From Candidatus Neomicrothrix sp. UBA814 (GTDB taxonomy: Bacteria > Actinomycetota > Acidimicrobiia > Acidimicrobiales > Poriferisodalaceae): a stretch of DNA of 64,000 bases. Shown piece by piece: positions 15,553-24,392 of the stretch. The stretch lies in NCBI GenBank assembly GCA_002296525.1, contig DBIA01000021.1:186001-250000 (forward strand). Reading direction: 5' to 3'. The notes beneath the pieces are model-generated. The model searched no databases. It saw nothing but the letters and a program-made list of their open reading frames with translations, and had not been told where the DNA came from. The translations under genes and the position numbers were made by a program. Each line of letters begins with the position of its first letter. Positions within the stretch are counted from its first letter, which is position 1.

Positions 15553-16563
15553 TCACCCCGAGGGTTGGCGTTTTCGACCGATGCCGGCAAGTCCGCGGGG
15601 AAAGAAAAACGTTAATACGATTAGCCCAACGCCAAACACGAAGGCTGACTCATCTAGCAGCGAGAAGAAGTCCCCTATTGGACCAAGCCCATCGAACCCA
15701 GCTACTAGGTCGCCCGCTTTGCCCACCGCCGTTCGCGCTATGACGCCCAAAACAGGACCCCAAATAGTCCCTAATCCACCTACAACTGCTGATGCGTAGA
15801 TAACTAGCGATTCCTGCGCTGGGAATTTGTCTTGAGAAACAAAAGGCACCAAGAGCACTTGAAGAGCCCCGCACAAGCCTGCCAGGCCTGCGCTTATCGC
15901 AAAGGTTGTGACTCGAGCCGAAACTAGGTCTACTCCATAAATCGCTGCCGCTGTATGGTTATCTCTTAGCGCTCTCATCGAACGACCAAACCGACTGTTC
16001 ACGACATTCCAAGTAGCCCATAGAGCGAGGACAACGATAAGCACGCAAAAGAGGTACCGGTAAACCGCTGAGGCCATGCGCGAGTCCCCGGGCCACCAAT
16101 TTGGTGCATCGAAGCGCGCCTCAACACCCTGACCGCTCACGCCTCCAGTGATTTTCGGAAATCGTTTACTTAGAGGCTGGAAGACAATCGCCATACCTAA
16201 AGTAACGAGAGCTAGGTGAATTCCTTTGATCCGAAGAGCCGGCAATCCTACGAGGGCTCCTGACAAACCGGCTGTCACTGCGCCAAGCGCAATCGCTACC
16301 AGCCAGGGAAGAGATAGATCATCTAGGTAAAAGCCCGTAGCGAAAGCACCGACTCCGACAAATACACCATGTCCGAGGCTGATCATCCCTCCGTAGCCAG
16401 TGGCGACGTTAACGCCAAGTACCGCAAGAACACTGATGATGATTTGACTCGCTTGTCTTAAACCAGTCGTTGATGCGACAAACGGAATGATCGCTAGCGC
16501 TACTGATAGGAGCACTATGCCGGTAACGCTTATCCAGCTAAGTCTGCGTTGGCGTTCAAACAT
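15553..16563 (-). CDS. livM: branched-chain amino acid-type ABC transporter permease, LivM family (second copy)
   Basis: A 336-residue LivM-type inner-membrane permease with about nine hydrophobic spans. ATGYGGMISLGHGVFVGVGA and GLPALRIKGIHLALVTLGMA are the conserved family segments, and VVGGLGTIWGPVLG is the coupling region that contacts the ATPases. It shares one base with the preceding livH stop (TGATG). This is the second LivM of the cluster; unlike the first it ends at normal length. The substrate may be a branched-chain amino acid, amide or urea-like compound, which sequence alone cannot separate. Confidence 0.92.
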   Translation of the reverse strand: MFERQRRLSWISVTGIVLLSVALAIIPFVASTTGLRQASQIIISVLAVLGVNVATGYGGMISLGHGVFVGVGAFATGFYLDDLSLPWLVAIALGAVTAGLSGALVGLPALRIKGIHLALVTLGMAIVFQPLSKRFPKITGGVSGQGVEARFDAPNWWPGDSRMASAVYRYLFCVLIVVLALWATWNVVNSRFGRSMRALRDNHTAAAIYGVDLVSARVTTFAISAGLAGLCGALQVLLVPFVSQDKFPAQESLVIYASAVVGGLGTIWGPVLGVIARTAVGKAGDLVAGFDGLGPIGDFFSLLDESAFVFGVGLIVLTFFFPRGLAGIGRKRQPSG

Positions 16564-17510
16564 CAGACTCGTTCTATCCGTTTGGTTCCGTACAACCCGG
16601 CCGGCCGGATCAGCAAAATGAGAACCATCGCCAGTAGAGCTGGTAGCACGCTGAGCTCAAAACCAATGAAAGGCACATACGCAGGGATCAATGTTTGACT
16701 CAAGCCAATGATCAATCCACCTACCAACGCGCCCTTAGGTGAGTCGAGTCCACCTAGCGTCGCCGCAGCAAATGCGTACACCAAGACTCGTAGCATCATG
16801 TTTGGTTCAAGTAGAACCGAGTTGGCACTCAAGCACGCTGCCAAGGCCCCAAAGCCTGATGCCATAGCCCAGCCATACATAAGTGTCGGTCCAACACGAA
16901 CTCCTACTAGCTCAGCATTTGAGGGACTAATTGACACCGCTCTAAACGCCAGTCCCACGCGAGTGTGGCGCAACAGCAATATCAGAAGTATCAAAACCGA
17001 AAGAAGAACGATCCACACCCCAATGGTTGAATAGCGAAGCCGTGCTCCAAGAATGGTGAAATGCTGTCCTGCTCCGCTAGGAAAGATCGCGGGGAAGATT
17101 CGGGGGCCCGTCCCCCACCATTGCGCCATTAACGAATTTGTCGCCAACAGCAGACCAATAGTGATATTCACCAACGCTAAGTCGGATGCCCCCCCTAATG
17201 GCCGAATCAGAACACGTTCGGTAGCTGCTCCCACGGCCATCCCACACAAAACTGCTCCCACAATCGCCAAGGGAACTGTGAAGGGAACTCCAGGAACAAG
17301 GCCAGCAAGTCCCCCTCCTGTCAGACGTGGTTGGGGGCCCGCCAAAAGCACAAATGCTATATATGCCGTGAACGTCGCCATTTCCCCTTGCGCAAAGTTG
17401 AGCAACCCCGTCGACCGAAAAATAATGACTAGGGCCAGTGCCAACGACGAATAGATCGCGCTGTTGAATAGCGCGTCGAACACTCGTTGGAGCAGAAGGA
17501 CTAGATCCAT
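16563..17510 (-). CDS. livH: branched-chain amino acid-type ABC transporter permease, LivH family (second copy)
   Basis: A 315-residue LivH-type permease. IYSSLALALVIIFRSTGLLNFAQGEMA is replaced here only in detail relative to family consensus, with the LNFAQGE motif intact. ATLGGLDSPKGALVGGLIIG is the conserved cytoplasmic loop for ATPase contact. The ATG at 17510 gives the usual short N-terminus; a longer frame extends to 17579 without support. It is separated from the upstream LivM gene by about 100 bp containing a strong hairpin, so this second permease pair may be expressed independently or attenuated. Confidence 0.92.
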   Translation of the reverse strand: MDLVLLLQRVFDALFNSAIYSSLALALVIIFRSTGLLNFAQGEMATFTAYIAFVLLAGPQPRLTGGGLAGLVPGVPFTVPLAIVGAVLCGMAVGAATERVLIRPLGGASDLALVNITIGLLLATNSLMAQWWGTGPRIFPAIFPSGAGQHFTILGARLRYSTIGVWIVLLSVLILLILLLRHTRVGLAFRAVSISPSNAELVGVRVGPTLMYGWAMASGFGALAACLSANSVLLEPNMMLRVLVYAFAAATLGGLDSPKGALVGGLIIGLSQTLIPAYVPFIGFELSVLPALLAMVLILLIRPAGLYGTKRIERV

Positions 17511-17556
17511 AGTGGTTTGTAGGAAGAAGGTAGCAAGAAGATTTGATTCGAGTCGC

Positions 17557-17588
17557 GGATCGGAGGTGGCACCAGCCACCTCCGATCC
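17557..17588 (-). terminator. strong hairpin between the two LIV permease pairs
   Basis: A perfect 14-bp stem, GGATCGGAGGTGGC with GCCACCTCCGATCC, closes a 4-nt ACCA loop between the first livM stop and the second livH start. It lacks a T-tract on the minus strand. It may stabilise or partly terminate the upstream livGFHM message, or delimit processing, so downstream genes would be read at a lower level. Confidence 0.5.
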
Positions 17589-17610
17589 AGCGATAATAGT
17601 TACTTATTGT

Positions 17611-19032
17611 TTAAAAGTCGTAGTTCAGCGCAAATCGTTGAACTGCATATGCGATGACAAACAGGAATCCAAGTCCTCCAAGTAGACGGGCCATGCTGGC
17701 CGGTCCTTTAACAGAGTCCGGTCGATTACCTGCAGCATGCGCTTTGAGTTCGTTCGAACCAACGAGCATCGCTACTGGTGCCATGAGGATGGTCATGCGC
17801 AGTCCAAATGCCAACACGCCGACAATCAAACTATTCACCGCCATCAGCAGCCAACCAACTGCCAAGAGGACAGGGCCAATAACAGCCATCTTCATCGCTG
17901 TGTTAGCCCTAGTCGACTCCATGCCGGGATCCATTGAATCCAACGGCTGAATCGGCTCACCTGATGGTGTCAGTGGGACAACCTTTATGAGCTTGCTCTG
18001 GACCAATCTCGCTAGCGAGACAATGCCTCCTGGAGCGAAGAAGGTGAACAGAATTAGAATCAGACCGAAAATGGCCTTAGCCAAGGGCCCATCACCGTTT
18101 AGCGTATAAAGACCCAGCGGCACAGATATTCGCTTGGTGAGGTCGTTTACCCACACCACGAACAGTCCGCCGACGAGGGAACCTTGGATGGTTCCCACAC
18201 CGCCAAGCACGAGGCCGATAATGAGGTCAATCGCAAGCAAGAACGTGAAGTCCTGCCCAGCAACGAAACCCTTATCCAGACACCACATCAGACCGGCAAG
18301 CGATCCAAGCGACGCACTGATCGCGAAGTTCATGGTCTTAGCAACGGGAAGGTTCACTCCGTACACGGCAGCGCCAGCTTCGTTGTCACGAATAGCTAGT
18401 ACTGCACGGCCCGGTCTACTCCGCAGGTAATTGGTAATCACGAGCAAAGTAATGCCCAACATCAGGACGATGATCCAGTACCGGTATGCGGAACCGCCAC
18501 GCGCGCCTTCAACGCCGGGGAGCCATTCCAAGAACCCTGGCGCTATAACTTCTTCAGATACGCCTTTACCATTAGGTCCGCCGGTTCGAGCCGCGATACC
18601 AAGTTCATCAATATTGACCAAGGTCGGGAAAACAGCGGCCTGAGCGATGGTTACCAAAGCTAAATATAAGCCTTTGACTCGCAGCGCCGGTAAGCCAATT
18701 ATGACGCCCATGATGAATCCGACGATTAGCACTACTGGCAGCACCTGCCAGTAATCCCAATTTTCGTCTTGGACCATGGATGCAGTGACGAACGCTCCAA
18801 TTCCCATAAAGGCGGAGTGGCCGAGGGCCAACATGCCGTTGAAACCAACGACGAGGTTCACTGCGAGAATGGCAACGCTGAGCACTAAGGCTCGGTTCAT
18901 TTTGCCGATTTCAAATGGTTCTAGGACCAGTGGGGCAAGAATCAGGAAGCCGGCTAGGTACATCCATTGCACGTACTTCCATCTTTTGTGTTCTGCGCTG
19001 TCTTTTGCAACGACAACCAGTGGTGTACTCAT
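17611..19032 (-). CDS. livM: LivM-family ABC permease with C-terminal membrane extension
   Basis: A 473-residue LivM-type permease, about 130 residues longer than usual. The family core holds LVVGFNGMLALGHSAFMGIGA, GLPALRVKGLYLALVTIAQA and LVLGGVGTIQGSLVGGLF. After the normal end near FTFFAPGGIVSLARL, an extra tail follows a Pro-rich linker and contains about three more hydrophobic spans (AVIGPVLLAVGWLLMAV, LIVGVLAFGLRMTILMAPVA, LLGGLGFLFVIAYAVQRF). The ATG is preceded by GGAG at 9 nt. It pairs with the livH gene 28 bp upstream. The role of the tail is unknown. Confidence 0.92.
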   Translation of the reverse strand: MSTPLVVVAKDSAEHKRWKYVQWMYLAGFLILAPLVLEPFEIGKMNRALVLSVAILAVNLVVGFNGMLALGHSAFMGIGAFVTASMVQDENWDYWQVLPVVLIVGFIMGVIIGLPALRVKGLYLALVTIAQAAVFPTLVNIDELGIAARTGGPNGKGVSEEVIAPGFLEWLPGVEGARGGSAYRYWIIVLMLGITLLVITNYLRSRPGRAVLAIRDNEAGAAVYGVNLPVAKTMNFAISASLGSLAGLMWCLDKGFVAGQDFTFLLAIDLIIGLVLGGVGTIQGSLVGGLFVVWVNDLTKRISVPLGLYTLNGDGPLAKAIFGLILILFTFFAPGGIVSLARLVQSKLIKVVPLTPSGEPIQPLDSMDPGMESTRANTAMKMAVIGPVLLAVGWLLMAVNSLIVGVLAFGLRMTILMAPVAMLVGSNELKAHAAGNRPDSVKGPASMARLLGGLGFLFVIAYAVQRFALNYDF

Positions 19033-19060
19033 TTTTGTAACTCCTCTTGCTGTTGTTGGG

Positions 19061-20011
19061 TTAGACGCGTTCTACCCGTCGGGTACCAAAGAGGCCCGCG
19101 GGTCGGAACAATAGGACGATAAGGATCACGAGGAACGCTGCAGCAAGCTGCAGGATCGACATGTAGAGCTGGCCAAATACCACGACACCACCCCAGGTCA
19201 CAAACACAGCTTGGATAATTCCTACAAGGATCCCTCCAAGAACCGCGCCTCCAAGGCTGTCAAGCCCACCTAAAGCAGCACCAGCTAAGGCATAAATCAG
19301 GATGGTTGCCATCATGTTGGGGTTCACACCACCGAGTTGCGGTGCGACGAGCACTGCGCCCAGGGTTCCGAAGGCCGATGCGATCGCCCAACCGAAGCCA
19401 AGGGTTCGTCCCGTATGAACGCCTACAAGCCGTGCTGATTCTGTGTTCGATGAAACAGCTCGGAACGCCAGTCCGGCCTTGGTCCGGTTAAGGATCAAGC
19501 CGAGCAGGAACAGTGCCAATGCGAGGGTGACCCAGATACCAATGGATTGGTACTTCAGCCTGCTTCCCAGCACCTCTACATAGCGGTCGCCACCGACACT
19601 TGGAACCCAATCTGGGAACTTGCCGAATGGGTTGGTGAGAATACGAACTTGGTAGTTCCATATATCACCGGCTACCGCGTTGATAATGAGAAATAAGCCG
19701 AGTGTGATTAACACAACTGGCAGGTGATCTGCAGGGTCGAAAGGTCGAGTTAGTGACCGTTCTATTAACACACCGAGGCCAGCACTTAGCGCCATGGCAA
19801 TCAACATCGATAGCCAGAGCCAAATTCCCTGTTCCATGTGTAAGACGTAAACCAAGAAGGCGCCCAGCATGGCAAGTTCGCCTGTAGCGAAGTTGATCAG
19901 CGTTGTCGCCTTAAAGATGAGTACGAGGGCCAGGGCTACCGCTCCGTAGATGGCGCCGAGGCTTAGCCCGTTGAAAATGAAGTCCGGGAGGACGTCAAAG
20001 TTCCAGTTCAT
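19061..20011 (-). CDS. livH: branched-chain amino acid-type ABC transporter permease, LivH family (first copy)
   Basis: A 316-residue LivH-type permease. GAVALALVLIFKATTLINFATGELAML carries the conserved INFATGE motif, AGLAFRAVSSNTESARLVGV is the typical cytoplasmic segment, and AALGGLDSLGGAVLGGILVG is the ATPase-coupling loop. It starts 15 bp downstream of the livF stop behind AGGAGG. With the adjacent LivM it forms the membrane channel driven by the LivG/LivF ATPases upstream. No substrate-binding protein is encoded in this cluster. Confidence 0.93.
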   Translation of the reverse strand: MNWNFDVLPDFIFNGLSLGAIYGAVALALVLIFKATTLINFATGELAMLGAFLVYVLHMEQGIWLWLSMLIAMALSAGLGVLIERSLTRPFDPADHLPVVLITLGLFLIINAVAGDIWNYQVRILTNPFGKFPDWVPSVGGDRYVEVLGSRLKYQSIGIWVTLALALFLLGLILNRTKAGLAFRAVSSNTESARLVGVHTGRTLGFGWAIASAFGTLGAVLVAPQLGGVNPNMMATILIYALAGAALGGLDSLGGAVLGGILVGIIQAVFVTWGGVVVFGQLYMSILQLAAAFLVILIVLLFRPAGLFGTRRVERV

Positions 20012-20026
20012 TGCTTCTTGTCCTCC

Positions 20027-20755
20027 TTAAGCGCCCAAGTACGCTTCCTGCACAGCAGGATCGTTCTTGAGTTGGTCAGCGGATCCGCTCAGGCTGATTT
20101 CGCCTGACTCGATGACATAGCCATAGTCCGCCATTTCGAGCGCGAGATTCGCGTTTTGTTCCACGATAAGCATCGTGAGACCTGTTTCTTTATTAAGCGT
20201 TGTGAAACGTTCGAATAGGTCTTCAATGATGAGCGGTGCCAGGCCTAGCGACGGCTCGTCGAGCAGAAGAAGTCGGGGCCGGCACATCAGTGCGCGAGCC
20301 ACGGCAAGCATCTGTTGCTCACCACCTGAGAGCGAACCAGCCAACTGGTCACGACGTTCAGATAGACGTGGGAAGATCTCAAACCAACGGTCGATGTCGT
20401 CCCGAATCTCATTGTCTTTTCTGGTGTAAGCACCAATCATAAGGTTGTCCATGGTTGACAACTCAGGGAAGGTACCTCGACCTTGAGGGACGTGAGCGAC
20501 GCCCTTACGAACAATTTCTGCAGTGCCTGTTCGGGTGATGTCCTCATCACCCAACACTACTGAGCCGCTTGTCGTACACATGTTGCAGATGGCCCGAAGC
20601 GTGGTGGTCTTACCGGCACCGTTTGCGCCGAGGATCACAGAAACGCCCTTAGAGGCCACTTCGAAGTTCAAGCCTCTGAGAACCTCAACAGCTCCATAAG
20701 AAGCGTGGAGGTTTTCAACTTTCAAGCCAACTTCGTCAAAAACGTCATCAACCAT
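20027..20755 (-). CDS. livF: LIV-type ABC transporter ATPase LivF
   Basis: A 242-residue ABC ATPase of the LivF type. Walker A is GANGAGKTT, the signature is LSGGEQQMLAVARAL, Walker B is LLLLDEPSLGLAP, and the switch His is replaced in the family context by IVEQNANLALEMADYGYVIE, which is normal for LivF. It energises import through LivH/LivM together with LivG. Its ATG shares a base with the livG stop (TAATG), so the two ATPases are translationally coupled. Confidence 0.94.
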   Translation of the reverse strand: MVDDVFDEVGLKVENLHASYGAVEVLRGLNFEVASKGVSVILGANGAGKTTTLRAICNMCTTSGSVVLGDEDITRTGTAEIVRKGVAHVPQGRGTFPELSTMDNLMIGAYTRKDNEIRDDIDRWFEIFPRLSERRDQLAGSLSGGEQQMLAVARALMCRPRLLLLDEPSLGLAPLIIEDLFERFTTLNKETGLTMLIVEQNANLALEMADYGYVIESGEISLSGSADQLKNDPAVQEAYLGA

Positions 20756-21516
20756 TATGAACTCCCTAGGTAAGCCTCAATGACCTCTGGGTCGTTGCGA
20801 ACGACATCCGGGTCACCGTCGGCGATTTTTCGACCGAAGTTAAGTACGACGAGTTTTTCGCTTATGCCAAGAACCATTCTCATATGGTGTTCGACCAGCA
20901 ACACAGTCAAGTTGTGATTGTCTCGCAGGTCTTTAATGTCTTGGGCAAGCGAGTCCACTTCGCTATGAGTCAGGCCTGAGGCCGGCTCGTCAAGCATGAT
21001 CAAGCGAGGGTTCGCGATCAACGCTCGAGCGAGTTCTATTCGCTTCAAGGTTCCGAAAGGCAGTCCTGCAGCGGGGCTATAAGCCACGTCCTCGAGGCCC
21101 AGTTCCTCTAGGGCCGCCCAAGCTCTATTCCTGAGGTCTTCCTCTTCTTTTCGCATTGATGGAAGACGAAGAGCTGAAGTGAGAACGTTCGCCTTCGTGT
21201 TGGTGTGGTCGCCGACCATGACGTTTTCAATAACGGTCATACCCGGCCACAAGGCAAGGTTTTGGAATGTCCTATAGACACCCACTCGACTGATCTCATG
21301 AGCCGACATCGCAGTTAGATCTTGACCGTCAAAGGTCACGGATCCTGCTGTCGGGTCATAGATGCGACTAACCACATTGAACAAGGTGGTTTTTCCTGCA
21401 CCGTTCGGTCCTATTAGCCCGAGGATCTGTCCTTCTTCCATATTGAATGACAGGTCATCGAGCGCAACAATTCCGCCGAATCGGACAGTTATGTCTGAGA
21501 CTTCGAGCAACGCCAC
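20755..21516 (-). CDS. livG: LIV-type ABC transporter ATPase LivG
   Basis: The partner ATPase, 253 residues from the chosen start. Walker A is GPNGAGKTT, the Q-loop region is RTFQNLALWPGMTV, the signature is the LivG-type variant LPFGTLKRIELARAL, Walker B is LIMLDEPASGL, and VEHHMRMVLGISEKLVVLNFG gives the switch His. The GTG at 21516 lies 8 nt after GAGGGGG and yields the family-like opening VALLEVSDITVRFGG; an in-frame ATG at 21555 would add 13 basic residues. It is the first gene of the LIV cluster. Confidence 0.92.
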   Translation of the reverse strand: MALLEVSDITVRFGGIVALDDLSFNMEEGQILGLIGPNGAGKTTLFNVVSRIYDPTAGSVTFDGQDLTAMSAHEISRVGVYRTFQNLALWPGMTVIENVMVGDHTNTKANVLTSALRLPSMRKEEEDLRNRAWAALEELGLEDVAYSPAAGLPFGTLKRIELARALIANPRLIMLDEPASGLTHSEVDSLAQDIKDLRDNHNLTVLLVEHHMRMVLGISEKLVVLNFGRKIADGDPDVVRNDPEVIEAYLGSS

Positions 21517-21643
21517 GCGTTGCACCCCCTCTCTACTTGAACGCTTAGGCGGCATGCCCAGCGAATGCGCAAATTACCAGCCTGAACTGGTCATGCAAGT
21601 CTGTTTGTCAACTTCTAATGTTCTAACTGTGCTTTCTTAGTCC

Positions 21644-21663
21644 AAAAAAGCGCCAAAAGCGCT
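21644..21663 (-). terminator. intrinsic terminator after tRNA-Gln
   Basis: On the minus strand AGCGC, a 5-nt loop and GCGCT are followed by a run of T residues (21644-21649). It lies about 65 nt downstream of tRNA-Gln and upstream of the LIV operon, and fits Rho-independent termination of the tRNA or gltX transcript. Confidence 0.65.
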
Positions 21664-21728
21664 AATCAAATGGACTATTTAAAAAGAATACCCACTTTGT
21701 TTCTTGTTCAGTTATTTTCAAGATCAAG

Positions 21729-21800
21729 TTCGGGGAGGAGGACTTGAACCCCCAATGACTGGACCAGAACCAGTTGTGTTGCCAATTACACCATCCCCGA
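21729..21800 (-). tRNA. tRNA-Gln (anticodon CTG)
   Basis: A 72-nt cloverleaf on the minus strand. The acceptor stem is TCGGGGA/TCCCCGA, the D arm contains TGTAATTGGCA, and the anticodon stem ACTGG/CCAGT closes loop TTCTGGT with the anticodon at 21765-21767. The T loop is GGTTCAAGTCC. No CCA is encoded. It stands 75 bp downstream of gltX on the same strand. Confidence 0.95.
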
Positions 21801-21875
21801 TCGGATGCACTCCTAAGAGCAGACAGGCCAGGGTACCGCTATCCACGGAGTCAACAAACAGGCTTCGGTGACCAG

Positions 21876-23195
21876 TCAAGGAGAATCGATCGGTTTGTTC
21901 GTATCCAGTTTTTGTTGAGCTGCGGTTATCCGTTGAACAACAGTTTCACGTCCTAGGAACTGCATCGACTCAAATAGGGGCGGTCCAACCGAGCGGCCAG
22001 TAATAGCAACCCGGAGTGGCGCTTGGGCTTTGCCCAGCTTCATCCCATGTTGCTCCCCTATAGAACGAAGCATTTCATGCAGAGCCGTGCTATCCCATTT
22101 AACTTCCGCAACGGCAGTTTTCACTGCGCTGAGGATGAGCGGCGCTTCATCCGAACGCATTACTTTCGTCCATGCAGCTTCGTCGAATTCCGGGTTAGTC
22201 AGAAAAAAGAAGTCGAGTTGCGCAGGGCCTTCCGAAAGAACTTTGGTGCGTTCTTGGATGAGGGGTGCAACTTTTAGCAGTTCGTCAGCACCTACGACGG
22301 CACCCCAACTTTCCTCTTTGATCCACGGCGTCAAAGCGTGCGAAAAATCTTCCGGGCTCATCGCACGGATGTACTCAGCGTTAATGGCTTCAAGTTTTTT
22401 TAGGTCGAACATCGCCGAGGAGGGGTTGACGTCAGTGAGTTCAAACAAAGAAATAATTTCTTCAATCGGACGCACCTCAATATCGTCTGGTGGGCCCCAT
22501 CCAAGGAGCGCCAAATAGTTGATCATCGCAGGTGCGAGTACTCCACGTTCGCGGTAGCTCTCTAGCGCAACGTCATCTCTGCGTTTCGAAAGTTTCTTCC
22601 GTTGTTCATTAACAATTAGAGGAAGATGCGCAAACTCAGGCGTGTCACTAGCTCCTAGCGCTCGTCGGAGCATCAGGACCTTCGGTGTCACGTTGATTAA
22701 GTCTTCACCCCGCACGACATGGGTGATACCCAGTTCGAAATCGTCGACTGCGTTAGCTGTGAAGAAAGTCGCCGTGCCGTCAGCTCTTCGTACAACAAAA
22801 TCTTCGATGTGCTCATTTTCGAAAGAAACGTTTCCTCTAACTAGGTCATACCAAGAAGTGACTCCCTCGGTTGGCACACGGAATCGCACGGCACCGTCAT
22901 CCACATAAGCCAAATCATCAGAAAGCCATTGCTCTACTGCGTCGTTATACAGGTCCGTGCGTTCACTTTGCCTGACTGGCTCACCGTCGAATTCAATTTG
23001 AAGCCAGTCCAACGAACGGTAGATGTTGTCAATGAGTTCTGGCTTGCTGAGTTCTGCATTGGTGTCTTCAATCCGCAGGATTAGCTCTCCTCCCAACCCT
23101 CGAGCGGCCAGCCAATTAAATAAGGCCGTGCGCGCTGAACCCAAATGAAGGGAACCAGTAGGGGCTGGAGCGAACCGGAGTCGAGTGTTACTCAC
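21876..23195 (-). CDS. gltX: glutamyl-tRNA synthetase
   Basis: A class I synthetase that charges tRNA-Glu. The HIGH-type motif appears as FAPAPTGSLHLGSARTALFNW. ILRIEDTNAE and VVRGEDLINVTPK are the amino-acid and tRNA contacts, and KKLSKRRDD is the KMSKS motif. At about 439 residues it is slightly short but complete. The GTG at 23195 opens just before the first strand; a TTG at 23243 would overlap the gene upstream. The window also encodes tRNA-Gln and GatCAB, so the enzyme is probably non-discriminating and also charges tRNA-Gln with Glu, by inference. Confidence 0.94.
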   Translation of the reverse strand: MSNTRLRFAPAPTGSLHLGSARTALFNWLAARGLGGELILRIEDTNAELSKPELIDNIYRSLDWLQIEFDGEPVRQSERTDLYNDAVEQWLSDDLAYVDDGAVRFRVPTEGVTSWYDLVRGNVSFENEHIEDFVVRRADGTATFFTANAVDDFELGITHVVRGEDLINVTPKVLMLRRALGASDTPEFAHLPLIVNEQRKKLSKRRDDVALESYRERGVLAPAMINYLALLGWGPPDDIEVRPIEEIISLFELTDVNPSSAMFDLKKLEAINAEYIRAMSPEDFSHALTPWIKEESWGAVVGADELLKVAPLIQERTKVLSEGPAQLDFFFLTNPEFDEAAWTKVMRSDEAPLILSAVKTAVAEVKWDSTALHEMLRSIGEQHGMKLGKAQAPLRVAITGRSVGPPLFESMQFLGRETVVQRITAAQQKLDTNKPIDSP

Positions 23196-23226
23196 AAACT
23201 TGAGGGTACGAGAGTATTTCGAAGGT

Positions 23227-23811
23227 TCAGACCTCTCGGCCAAAGATCTCTATCAACTCAGTTTGCGGGTCAGCTTGCCCGGCGCGTTGAATAGGAGGAT
23301 CGAAGAGTTCTGGCATGCGAGCCATTTGATCTCGTCTCCTTCTTGCCCACGGAAGTGTCGCCGACACAACTTCCTCATCGATACGCTCATCGACGCCTAA
23401 ACCGATGGCTAAGTCCCATGCATGCACTGCAAGATCGCAGGCCCGAATTCGCAAGAACTCGATAGCAGTGATTGCTTGCTGGCCCAGTTCCACTTGGTCG
23501 TCTAGATCCGCCGAAGCAAAGGCCGCTACGGCGTTTCGCCAAGACACTTCCCAAGCCATTTCAGGGTCTTCTGCAACGACTTCGGTATCGAGGGCCATCA
23601 CTTCTTCAAACGGCGCTTTCTCGAGAATCAAGGCGGCCCGCATATTCTCAATTACACAGTGGGCGACTAGGTCGTAGACGTCCCATTCATCACACGGCGT
23701 CGAGGCATCCCAATATTCGGGAAGAATTTGACGAATTCGGAAGTCGACTTCGCCAGCTGCTAGTTGGTGAACTCTGAGCCATTCGGTGTGCCCTAGCTCG
23801 TCATTTAGCAC
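23227..23811 (-). CDS. TIGR03086-type / mycothiol-dependent maleylpyruvate isomerase-fold protein
   Basis: About 194 residues in the DinB-like MDMPI N-terminal fold. TPCDEWDVYDLVAHCVIENMRAA is the hallmark, with the metal-binding His in LVAH, and RACDLAVHAWDLAIGLG contributes the second pair of His residues. Members are metal-binding and often act with mycothiol as thiol cofactor. The GTG at 23811 overlaps the upstream stop by 7 bp; an ATG at 23850 would overlap by 46 bp. Its specific reaction is unknown. The upstream gene looks like a divergent paralogue. Confidence 0.82.
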   Translation of the reverse strand: MLNDELGHTEWLRVHQLAAGEVDFRIRQILPEYWDASTPCDEWDVYDLVAHCVIENMRAALILEKAPFEEVMALDTEVVAEDPEMAWEVSWRNAVAAFASADLDDQVELGQQAITAIEFLRIRACDLAVHAWDLAIGLGVDERIDEEVVSATLPWARRRRDQMARMPELFDPPIQRAGQADPQTELIEIFGREV

Positions 23812-24392
23812 TGTCCGGTGCCACAAGAGGGGTCTGAAGGGTCTATCCATAGACCGGGCGGACGGCCATGTCGGGCAAGGAGACGCAAAACCGGTGGCGT
23901 GGAAATGTCGAACTCAAGTGAAGGCAGGGATGGCCAGACCGAGACATCGGGGTCCACCATTGAAATTCGGTCTACTAATAGATCATCTAGACCAGCTCCA
24001 GCTCTAATGGCTTGCTGAAGGTCATATCCCAGCAAAGTCAATTCAACGATCCGTCGCCAGAGCAGTTCTCTGTGCTCGGGACTGAACCCAGATTGGTGGT
24101 CTAATCCCGAGGCGATTGTCAGAACAGTACGTATCGACTCCACTACTACCTGGGTTGGGTCGGTTCCGAGGTCCACCGATTCGGGAATTGGCTGCCCGGT
24201 TAGTTCTGCCGCGGTTGACAGGTTGCCATTGGCGACCTGACTCAGCAGGTCTCCCACTGTTAAATCGTTCATTGGCGCCGCTAAGGGCATCGGAAGGTGC
24301 TCCCACGCTGGCAAGCGCATTCGAGCCGCGAAGTCGGTACACGCCCGGCGGTGAAGACGAAGTAATTCTCGGTCTGGTGTCGAATCATTCAT
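23805..24392 (-). CDS. divergent MDMPI-fold-like protein
   Basis: A 195-residue protein that resembles its downstream neighbour in layout. An N-terminal helix RLHRRACTDFAARM is followed by NDLTVGDLLSQVANGNLSTAAELTG, matching the W-T-V-x-D-L-x-x-H segment of the MDMPI fold but with Gln/Val in place of the metal-binding His. A metal centre is therefore doubtful. It overlaps the upstream gene by 4 bp and the downstream one by 7 bp, so the three are co-translated. Function unknown; assignment rests on pattern similarity. Confidence 0.65.
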   Translation of the reverse strand: MNDSTPDRELLRLHRRACTDFAARMRLPAWEHLPMPLAAPMNDLTVGDLLSQVANGNLSTAAELTGQPIPESVDLGTDPTQVVVESIRTVLTIASGLDHQSGFSPEHRELLWRRIVELTLLGYDLQQAIRAGAGLDDLLVDRISMVDPDVSVWPSLPSLEFDISTPPVLRLLARHGRPPGLWIDPSDPSCGTGQC

